A DNA stretch of 64,000 nucleotides, taken from positions 79,032,838 to 79,096,837 of the forward strand of contig NC_134094.1 in assembly GCF_000715075.1 (NCBI RefSeq), written 5' to 3'. Under the pieces are notes generated by a model. The model was not told the origin of the DNA, did not search any database, and saw only the letters and a program-made list of their open reading frames with translations. A program made the translations under genes and the position numbers. The stretch's first letter is position 1. Each line of letters starts with the position of its first letter. Shown here piece after piece: positions 57,059 through 64,000 of this stretch. This DNA comes from Nicotiana tabacum. Taxonomy: Eukaryota; Streptophyta; Magnoliopsida; Solanales; Solanaceae.

Positions 57059-57668
57059 ATTCTTAAATATCTATACTAACTGCAAATATATATGAGGGAG
57101 TCGCACATCACTACAAAAAAGAACAAAACAAAAAAAAGTAGCTATGAAGTATATTCATTGCTAATATATATGTCGCGAAAAAGCCCGTAACTAATAGGAA
57201 CTTTTGACAATTTATCGTTAATCCATCATTAAATAAGATTAGCAATGAATTCTTTCTGTTAGCGACATAATTTCTTTTGTAGTTACAAAAAACACCATAT
57301 ATTCTGAATAGAGATATCATAACATAAGGTACAGAATTGCAGTAGAAACTAACAAATAAACAAACCATTGGATAGTGACGATCCGCAATAAGAAAAAAAA
57401 AACACTTCAAACTTGATAACGGTGAAAAGGAAAAGAAATATAAGACGGATTTAAGTTATGTAAACGAATCATTGACAGATAATGTACAGGTATCATATAC
57501 AATTGATGATGAAACAAGCATATGTTGTTACCAACAAAAAAGAGAAGAAGAATATGAAAGGAAAGAGTGACAAGTTTGATGAGATATATAATAACCTTGA
57601 CAAGCCTTCCTAATAGCCTCTGCATCAGCAACAGGAGAAGGGTTTTCAGGGTAAATGATCGTAGCCAT
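50152..57668 (-). CDS. ANN8: Annexin, D8/RJ4-like, six exons
   Basis: Joined coding exons are 57596-57668, 56145-56290, 54548-54769, 53071-53283, 51309-51404 and 50152-50355: 954 nt, 317 residues, the usual plant annexin length. Annexins bind acidic phospholipids in a Ca2+-dependent way on the cytosolic face of membranes. The protein shows four annexin repeats. Repeat I has the type II Ca2+ loop GWGTD (25-29) with its acidic partner Glu67. Repeat IV has SGTD (259-262), but His300 stands where Asp or Glu is expected. Plant-typical His39 in GHRNATQ, Cys111 and Cys240 are kept. No signal peptide is seen. The start [19 protein letters not shown] and the C-terminal [13 protein letters not shown] most resemble Arabidopsis annexin 8 and strawberry RJ4. 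The start codon context AACGATGG is good. Intron 3 begins with GC. Confidence 0.93.
50609..50773. repeat. Short inverted-repeat element in intron 5
   Basis: Starts GGTGGAGCCA and ends TGGCTCCGCGG, inverted copies of about 10 bp around a 165-bp AT-rich body. This resembles a common Solanaceae dispersed element framed by GGCGGAGCCA words. No clear duplication is seen. Confidence 0.5.
51309..51404 (-). CDS. ANN8: Annexin exon 5
   Basis: Residues 219-250, linking repeats III and IV, with Cys240. Acceptor TTTCAG|CACTTG, donor AAAG|GTAAGT, a perfect consensus; intron 5 is 953 bp. Too short to appear as a long reading frame but fully supported by family sequence. Confidence 0.92.
51584..51853. mobile_element. 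Stowaway-like MITE in intron 4
   Basis: The ends CCCCGTTTGTTCTAGTTTAT and ATAAATTAAAAAGGAGAGAG are degenerate inverted repeats of the CTCCGTTTGTTCC-type Stowaway family. They are flanked by TA at 51582-51583 and 51854-51855, the Tc1/mariner target. Confidence 0.7.
51966..52490. mobile_element. hAT-like MITE in intron 4
   Basis: The left end GGGTGTTTGGCTAAGCTTAT and, in reverse, the right end GGAGCCCGTTTAGATTAGCT are imperfect inverted repeats. Inside are many CTTATAAGC words and A/T-rich filler. This matches the GTTTGG-ended MITEs widespread in plants. The duplication is not clear. Confidence 0.6.
52623..52914. mobile_element. Stowaway MITE in intron 4
   Basis: The ends CTCACTCCGTCTCAAATTTT and AATAATTTGAGACGAAGGGA are inverted repeats of the CTCCCTCCGTCTCAAATTA Stowaway family. 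A TA precedes the left end; the right flank is altered (CGTA). Confidence 0.75.
53071..53283 (-). CDS. ANN8: Annexin exon 4
   Basis: Residues 148-218, covering the repeat II end and repeat III, with IVRIISTRS. Acceptor AACAG|CTTTTG, donor AAG|GTAACA; intron 4 is 1666 bp. Confidence 0.92.
53316..53412. mobile_element. SINE fragment in intron 3
   Basis: GCAGCCCGGTGTACTAAGCT through CGGACCACAAGGATCTATTA to ACGCAGCCTTACCTT matches the middle part of Au-type SINEs of plants. The 3' end is missing. Confidence 0.65.
54548..54769 (-). CDS. ANN8: Annexin exon 3
   Basis: Residues 74-147, completing repeat I and most of repeat II, with Cys111. Acceptor TTGCAG|AAAGC. The donor is AAAG|GCATGT, a GC donor: this is the only position that joins in frame to exon 4 and restores the family sequence (RKLLVALVG). 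Intron 3 is 1264 bp. Confidence 0.9.
55270..55495. repeat. Dispersed repeat in intron 2
   Basis: Starts AGAGCCGGATTCAGGATTT and ends ATAGGTCCGCCTCTGG. These words frame a common but poorly classified short repeat of Solanaceae introns. The class is uncertain. Confidence 0.4.
56145..56290 (-). CDS. ANN8: Annexin exon 2
   Basis: Residues 25-73, holding the repeat I Ca2+ loop and Glu67. Acceptor TTTAG|GTTGG, donor GAG|GTATCC; intron 2 is phase 0, 1375 bp. Confidence 0.92.
56993..57055. repeat. (TA)n microsatellite in intron 1
   Basis: About 31 uninterrupted TA units, likely length-variable among plants. Confidence 0.95.
57109..57284. mobile_element. CACTA-like MITE candidate in intron 1
   Basis: The left end CACTACAAAAAAGAA and the right end TTCTTTTGTAGTT are inverted. 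Both arms carry ATTCATTGCTAA / TTAGCAATGAAT and GCGAC words, so the whole 176 bp could fold on itself. Confidence 0.55.
57596..57668 (-). CDS. ANN8: Annexin exon 1
   Basis: Codes for residues 1-24 and the first base of Gly25. The donor is CAAG|GTTATT; intron 1 is phase 1 and 1305 bp long. Confidence 0.9.
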
Positions 57669-57741
57669 CGTTAAACTCTTTTCTTAATTCGCAGCTCTAA
57701 TCAATGAATTTCTTCCTCTTTGATATGTTCATAGTCCTACA

Positions 57742-57748
57742 ATTTATA
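57742..57748 (-). promoter_or_regulatory. TATA box of the annexin gene
   Basis: The minus strand reads AGTATAAATT about 75 bases before the ATG. Transcription would start near 57712 and give a leader of about 45 nt with no clear upstream ATG frame of note. Confidence 0.55.
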
Positions 57749-58035
57749 CTACTCAAAGTAATTAACTTAGTCAGATCAATTACTATTGAAAGTAACGCCA
57801 TTTTGACAGATTACTTACTCCATTAATTAAGAATATTTATTAATGGCAAAGAGACAAAGAACTTGTACCGGTTTCACACTATTTCTCTTTATGATATTCT
57901 AACTCTCTTTTTGATGAGGGTATTTCTCGTGCACGGAGTTTTCTAGATAACTATGGTTGTAACAGTAATGTACTTATTTTATCTTGATTTAATTATGTGC
58001 AGTTTATATTGCAGAAATTGTATTTTCAGACAAGA

Positions 58036-58258
58036 ATGGGTTGTTCTAGTGGTGAGCACCCTTCACTTTCAATTAAGGATTTGTGAGTTCGAGTCACCCC
58101 AAAAGCAAGGTGGGGAGTTCTTGGAGGGAGGGAGCCGATGGTCTTTCGGAAACAGTCTCTCTACCCTAGGGTAGGGGTAAGGTCTGCGTACAAACTATTC
58201 TCCCCTCCCCAGATTCCATTAGTGAGATTATACTGGATTGTTGTTATTGTTGTTATTG
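58036..58258 (+). mobile_element. TS-type SINE upstream of the annexin gene
   Basis: The 5' part carries TCTAGTGGTGAGCACC and GTGAGTTCGAGTCACC, tRNA-like A and B boxes for RNA polymerase III. The body includes GGGTAAGGTCTGCGTACA and CTCCCCTCCCCAGATTCCA, then a TTGTTGTTATTGTTGTT tail, as in the tobacco TS family. It is close to full length. It is a tRNA-derived repeat, not a tRNA gene. Confidence 0.85.
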
Positions 58259-58260
58259 CA

Positions 58261-59562
58261 TTTTCTGCTTAATCGTTATATCGTTCTCTAAATTTTTCAT
58301 TAAGTTTTGTAAAATGATCCTAGAAGTTAAAACGAAATTTCTTTGGCAATAAATTATTATATACACACTAATAAAAAATATAAATACTATATACACTCCA
58401 GTTTTACAGAATCATTCACCGCCGAGTATTCAAACCATAATAATAGATAATTCCAACTTTATGGACTTTTCCAATGATAATTCCAAATAACAATAGATAA
58501 TTAACCTCTAAAATATAATTAAAATTGTCAATTTTCTAGTGATAAAACGCTCAAAAATATGTTTTTGAACTAGAAATACAGATATTAATTAGTCAAACAA
58601 TTTTTTAAATGAGGCAAAACGACAAAAAAATGGATATGCTAGTAGGTAGAATTTTTGGACGCGTGACATGGTTTCCCTATTGTTTTTTAATTTTAGTATG
58701 TAGTTGGTGTCCAAAATCAAGAATTTCGTGCCACGTTCGAATACGTGTAAAGTATTGATGTTGGACTTGCGACAAAACAAACTATAATAGTTCAAATTAA
58801 ATGATTTTTCTTCCGTTCTTTATATTATATTTCTATTTTATTTGTCAGGTTTATTAAAGATGTCAGCACGGGCCCATTGACCTGCTAATTAATAGGTTTT
58901 TTTTTTTTTTTTTTTTTTTTTTCACATTTAGCCCGCGCCATAAACTATTTATATTCGATTAAAAACGTATAATTTTGTATATAGTATATATAATGTATAT
59001 ATATACAAAAAATATATATATTTTTTCGACCATTATTTTAAAAGCGACTATATGTTTTACTGTCCGGTTGTTTGGAGTTTTCAAATTTTCCAATACAATT
59101 CTTGATAAGGAAGAAATAAAAGATCCAGCATCTGTGCAAGGTAATCGCGTTATGTACAAGGATTACAGTTCCTAGAATTTGAAACTATTGTAAAAATAGT
59201 TGAACAACTCCAAGAGACCTAGAGAAAGCAGGAGTAGAAGCATTAACAACTCCAGGAACAATTAAGTGGACCTGCTAACTACTACTCTCCTAAACAGAAC
59301 TGGAGACCTCATCCAGTAAAAAATATATAGTTGATGAGCAAAGAAGTCTCTTTGCTACCCTTGGCTACTGTTATTGCTATGCTATATAAGAACCTTTTAG
59401 TAGAATCCAGAGAGGCAGTCACAAATAATTCTCTCCTATTAACAAGAAAATGACTAAGGCTATAAGCTTCAATAAAGTGGAAGATAGAGCTGCAACTTAG
59501 ACATCAATTATAGAAACTCATCATAAATGTTACCATTCTAAAAATTATAAGTCATCATACAC
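58261..59562. other. Intergenic AT-rich stretch with poly-T tract and palindromes
   Basis: No gene is seen. A run of 26 T at 58897-58922 could be the tail of a minus-strand retroposon. At 58970-59030 alternating TATATA words form imperfect palindromes, followed by a TTTTAAAAGCGACTATA motif known from a dispersed Solanaceae repeat. Confidence 0.4.
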
Positions 59563-59910
59563 CACTGCAAAAAAACGTTAAATTTGCGGAGATTTTATTT
59601 ATATATTGCGGCGGTTAAAAACCTTTGCAATATGCTGTTACGACAATTTCCAAAACCCCAGAAATCAATTCGCGGGGTTTTTGGGCAGACCGCCGTTAGC
59701 GGCGGGTATTTAGCGTCGGTTTAAACTCCGCAATTCGATAGTTTGACTTTTTAAGAACCTATTTATAAAAAATTAGCGGCAGTCAAAACCCCTGCAATAT
59801 GTTTAGTTAACTCTCGCAAGTTTATAACACAATATTATTATAGGTTAAATAGCGGCGGTTATAACCACCGTTAATCATTGAATATAAACCTTTTTTTTTT
59901 TTTGCAATTG
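59563..59910. mobile_element. MITE candidate with GCGGCGGTT subrepeats
   Basis: Begins CACTGCAAAAAAACG and ends TTTTTTTTTTTGCAATTG, roughly inverted. Inside, GCGGCGGTTA, GTCGGTTTAAACTCCGC and AACCACCGTTAA words recur in both orientations, as in CACTA-related MITEs. Confidence 0.5.
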
Positions 59911-60144
59911 TTACTCCATAATTGATCCGATTTTAATTATATTAATATAATGAAGCATTCAACAGATTGTATAAATTGTTTACTAGAATCAAGTAACATT
60001 AATATATTAATAAACCATAAAATAAATTAAAGTAAATTATCATTAGTCTCAAAAAATTGCTTTAAACACAACTACTCCAACCATTAAACACAAAACATCA
60101 GTATTATAGTTAGTCTTAAAACAAACTTTAAACAGGATATTCAC
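59911..60144. other. AT-rich flank with nothing recognised
   Basis: I see no gene or repeat signature here. Confidence 0.4.
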
Positions 60145-61014
60145 TGTTTCTCCCAAACGCACATGCAAGTATACGTGGTCGACAAGTAATATAGAATTGT
60201 AAGTCCAGATATCGTACCCACAAGAACTTGTGATTAACTATCAACTAAATTAAACCAAACAATTAATCTATTCAAGCAAATCCTAACGTATGAATATTTT
60301 ACTAAAATTAATCTAGAGTAACAAATTAAGAGATTAAAGAAAATAACGACAAGCTTAAAGACGAATTTAATTGTAGTGAATATTCTAATGGGTTAGCTAA
60401 CAATCCCGTTGAGTTTAATGACTATTTATATGTGTAAGAAAGAGACCTAAACGAAATAACCAAGTCCAAAATCAAATAAGAGATAAAATAGGCTTTAAAA
60501 ATTCGGAACACGCTCGCTACGGGCCTCGCCTCGTGAGGCAAAACACACGCCTCTTCTCGCTGTACACTGTGTCGCTATACACTGTGCCTCGCAAGCTCTG
60601 TAGCGAGCTCCTCCTCGCTTTAGTCCTCGCGTCGCATAGCGAGCAACAAAGCTTGCAACGCCAGCTTTATAGCGCACAAAGTCCCTTGCCTCGCCTGCTG
60701 CTTCTTCAATTACAAATGTGCTGCCTGACATTTCAATTTCACGTGTCTGTTTCTTTCTCTTCTACTTTTCAATTCTTTGCATAGTCTCTTTTTGTCATCC
60801 TTTGTAATTAAATACCTACTAATTAAATAATCATAATTCATTCTTATAGTATATAAAATACACATAAAATCTCTATTTTGCTCTCAATTTTATTTTCACG
60901 TATCTATACATAAAATAGACTTAATTAAGCACAAATATAGTATAATTTAGCATTAAAACACCAAAATGTAAAGTAAGTAACGCACTAAAAATATAGAATT
61001 ATATCCAAACATCA
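60145..61014 (-). repeat. 3' LTR of the Athila-like element
   Basis: Inner end CCAAACATCA at 61014 next to the purine tract; outer end placed at TGTTTCTCCC by the TG rule, with ACGCACATGCAAGTATACG close by as in related LTRs. A CpG-rich patch with CCTCGC words lies at 60505-60700. Confidence 0.6.
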
Positions 61015-61045
61015 CTACCCCACACTTAAATGTTGCTCGTCCTCG
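61015..61045 (-). promoter_or_regulatory. Polypurine tract region
   Basis: The minus strand reads CTCGAGGACGAGCAAC followed by TTTAAGTGTGGGG directly before the LTR. Confidence 0.65.
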
Positions 61046-62870
61046 AGTAATCAAACTATACTTTATATAGACACGGCCATTTAAAATAATTCTCCTAACT
61101 CATCACACCAAGAATCTTTAAAATAGACTAAGCACAAGAGTGTAACATCTTCACCTCAAGATTTGACTCACAAGTACCACGTATTATTCACAACTCACTC
61201 ACTTACTCTAACATAGAGGTCAATGACATTACCTTTCATTCATGAATCAAGTGCCCTCGCACAACAAAAAAGAGTAGTTCCACACACAATAAAAATTTAA
61301 GAACAATTAGGAATTCAAGATAGAAAATAATTCGCTCACTCTCCAAAATAACATTCATATGCAATAAAAGATGCACCATAGGCTGGCCCGTAGTGTACTA
61401 CTCTACTAATCGAGCTCATTCAGTCTAGGATTAAGTAGGATTTTAATTGGTTGTAATGTAGGCTGCGGATCGGGTAAGATACATTTGGATATAAGAGTGA
61501 CTACACCTCCCTAAGCACTTTAATTTATACACTTTAATATTTAAACCCCACACTTATGTCAAACCATAACTCCACCTTTACATCAATGTATATTAACTCT
61601 TTACTTCTTTAAGCGCAATTCCATCAAGAGCCACCACTATCAAGGAATACTTTTTCACACCAATTCAACTATTTTTTTCATTTCTTTCTTTTCTAATTTA
61701 AGTGATTTTTATTTTTTTCAAAACAGTGCACCTTTCTCCTTATTTCATTAGTTCCACTCAAAAGCCAAAACAACCACATCACACTTTAACTTTTACAAAG
61801 TTCATAATAATTCAAGTGCTCATGAGAGGTGAAAAGGTTCAAATAGATAGTTAATTCAAACAAATGGGTAAGGCTTGTAATGTGGTTGCCAAAGAAACAG
61901 GATTACATGCTCAAAGGGGTTAACACGATACATAATAATTAGGTGGGTAAACTATATATATCTGGCTCAGCAAAGAAACGCCTATATCACTTTCAAGACT
62001 GAACACCGCTACTGTTTCGCTTTGCATACACACGGGGCAAGTTCTACGCATCAAATGCAATGCACAAAATAACACACAAACCTCACACACACATGGCACA
62101 TAACTCACTTAGGATTGGAATCATCAAGACACTCTAGTCAAAACAGTTAAGCAAAGTTAAGATTATACAATTTAAGGTTCTTATACAAGAGTCAAAAACT
62201 GAGCCCAAGCGTCACAACCAAAGTACTCACTATTCTCAAGGCATAACAAAAGTCAAGAGATATTGCTTCAATTCAATTCATCTCACAGTGGCTCCTACTC
62301 CTAAAAAAATAAAACTAACTACACCCGGTTCAAATAAAACCCTTGAAAAAGAACAGCGACATAAAGAAAAACCAAGGTGGAATTATTACACTACCTAAAA
62401 AAAGAAAATATTTTTGTCTTTTTTCTTTCAACTTAAATCCCTCAAGAAACTTGTCGAATGAGATCAATCGTCGGAAAAAGTCCAAAATTTTATGATTTTT
62501 TTACTACACTAAGAACGAGTACAACAACTAAGCTAAGATAGCACAGAAAAATACCCAGATAATCTCCTCATCCCACACTTAAAATTGTAAAATGTCCTCA
62601 ATGCACACTATAAATAACAAGAGGGCAAAAGAGACTCCCTATTAAGCCAAAGGCCAAAGAATTAGCAGCTTACGGGATACTCAGACTTCTCCCAGGTACG
62701 ATTCTTTGTGCGAGTACTTCACACTCAGTTTCAACCACCTGCTCGCTTTTGCACTCGCCTATTGTCTTTGACTCCAAGCTCCTACTCCTACAAAATACAA
62801 AAATAACACTGCAAAAAGAAAAACACAATAAGAAAATAAACAAAAAGAAAAAGAAATAAAAAAATAGAAT
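61046..62870 (-). other. Non-coding tract of the Athila-like element
   Basis: Similar to 4351-5750 over much of its length, with CCCACACTT boxes. The frames at 61920-62108 and 62670-62944 are short and match nothing. On the minus strand GCGCTTGTTGGAAGGCAACC (62875-62894) marks the boundary to the coding part, as at 2230-2249. Confidence 0.6.
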
Positions 62871-63111
62871 TGGGTTGCCTTCCAACAAGCGCTTGATTTA
62901 ACGTCGCGGCACAACGCCATCACTTTCACCACTTTTTCTTCCACTTTGAGGATATGAATTGTTCTCCCAATTTTGTATCAATTTTTCTATCACGTTCCGG
63001 GGGCGGTGGTGTAAAAATAAAGGAACCAAGCAATAGATATCAAATCTTGCACTTCTTGGCCTTTAAGTGGGGGATGTCGTTTTGACTTTTTGGTGTTGCA
63101 AATTTTAGAAT

Positions 63112-63975
63112 CTATGCACATTGTTCCCCATCCATTGACTCCTCCATATGCTCGAATGGATCAATTCTCGTGTCACCAACCAAGCAGAATGTTGAAAAAT
63201 GGTTAGAATAAGGTCCAATGCGCCCCAACTCTAGAATCGCTTCACTTTTGGCATCCTCACTTTTGCACACTTCGTCAACCTTGGCATCATTAATAATTTG
63301 GTTGAATAGTTGGAATTCCTCTTTCTGCCCCACAAGCTGGACAGTATCTACAATAATTGATTGTTGGGCATCAGACGCCTCAAACTTTTTATTCAATTGA
63401 GCCTGCATGTCATGGATATCTTAGCCAAATTGGTCTATCTCTTGCCTGAGCTCAGTTCTTTCGTCTATCAGCTGTTCTGTCATATTTGACAAACCATTAC
63501 ATAGAACCCCATAAAATTTTACCAGTTAAGCTTGTTCCTCTAGCCAAGATTGGCTCACGATATCTGCTTCTTCAAAGTTATCTTCTTGTGGGATCTCGCC
63601 TCCTTCGTCGAGTTGAGGTTCTTCTTAGAAATTGGCCATTAATTCGTCCATTCTAGCCTGGAGTGTTTTGATCGCTAAGGCGTCAAGAACTTGTTGGTCG
63701 GTTACTTGTCTTATCATGTCATGTTGCTTGGATGCCACTTGCCTCATCATGTCCTATTGCTCGGCTGCCACTTGCCTTATCATGTCCATAATATGCGCAA
63801 TCCGTTCCATATCCTCCACTTCCTTGCTCCTATCAAACTCATAAATATTATTAGAAATATTATAATAAGAGTTCTGAGGATAATAAGAATCAGGACAACC
63901 ATCCCAGTGGCCACTTTGACAACTACACACATTACAAAAATCCACACATAAGATTGAGATGCATAATTTTTCCAC
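63112..63975 (-). pseudogene. Coiled-coil protein frame of the Athila-like element
   Basis: One minus-strand reading frame runs through this interval with about four in-frame stops, several of which look like CAG or CAA turned to TAG or TAA. Pieces include YYPQNSYYNISNNIYEFD, a triple 11-residue repeat of the form DMIRQVAAEQ (63684-63786), ALAIKTLQARMDELMANF, LIDERTELRQEIDQFG and MQAQLNKKFEASDAQQ. The Tyr/Ser/Pro-rich start and helical body match the arrangement at 1561-2111. No gag, protease or polymerase motif is visible. Function unknown. Confidence 0.5.
63684..63786 (-). repeat. 33-bp tandem repeat, three copies, coding 11-residue units
   Basis: The unit ACTTGCCTCATCATGTC with flanking GCTTGGATGCC recurs at a 33-bp spacing. 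On the minus strand it codes for hendecad units (DMMRQVASKQ and variants), a spacing that favours coiled coils. Confidence 0.7.
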
Positions 63976-64000
63976 AAGTGTGATCCTCTACAATATGGAC

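Larger units (their letters stand above)
60145..64000 (-). mobile_element. Athila-like non-autonomous element, cut by the window edge
   Basis: One LTR (60145-61014), a purine tract with AAGTGTGGGG on the minus strand, about 1.8 kb of non-coding DNA shared with 4326-5754, and a decayed coiled-coil frame. The layout is that of the outer element at 157-24309 in reverse. The 5' part and other LTR lie beyond 64000. Confidence 0.72.

Noticed and set aside
58036..58100. tRNA gene
   Set aside because: A and B boxes are present but no cloverleaf or anticodon stem is evident; it is the head of a SINE.

Overview
The window is nuclear DNA from a plant, most likely a solanaceous species and probably Nicotiana. 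Pointers are a TS-type SINE, Solanaceae-style Ty3 LTRs that open TGTAACGACC or TGTAACACCC, and AT-rich intergenic sequence made almost wholly of retrotransposons. The only intact host gene I can support is a six-exon annexin on the minus strand at 50152-57668. It codes for 317 residues and most resembles the annexin D8/RJ4 class.

Region 1-24309 is a nest of LTR retrotransposons whose layers I could date relative to one another from exact 5-bp target-site duplications. The outermost is a non-autonomous Athila-like element, 157-24309 (TSD GGTAG). A minus-strand gag-protease element, 3249-9667 (TSD CCTAT), sits in it. So does a solo LTR, 9735-22096 (TSD CTTTG). The solo LTR is itself split by a minus-strand Tekay-like element, 9801-19486 (TSD GTAAG).

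Region 24310-48300 appears to be one LINE (ORF1 near 25047, endonuclease start at 26608, 3' end near 48250) inserted in an older AT-rich repeat and later loaded with other elements. These are a complete but decayed Tork-type copia element at 26853-32079 (TSD CTTGG), a second copia fragment at 32200-33285, a truncated plus-strand Tekay-like element at 33300-37550, and a truncated minus-strand chromovirus at 37551-48025 that retains gag, protease, RT, RNase H, integrase and chromodomain remnants. A hAT-like element at 43821-44951 lies in the leader of the last one.

Region 48300-60144 holds the annexin gene with its flanks. Its introns carry MITEs, a SINE fragment and a long TA microsatellite, and the promoter side has a TS SINE. 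Region 60145-64000 is the 3' part of another minus-strand Athila-like element. It has one LTR, a purine-tract region and a decayed coiled-coil reading frame, and it runs off the window edge.

There is no operon-like or cooperative gene system here; the interest lies in transposon architecture and in details of the annexin. No RNA genes, CRISPR arrays or bacterial features were seen. All similarity statements are by eye from memory of the families.
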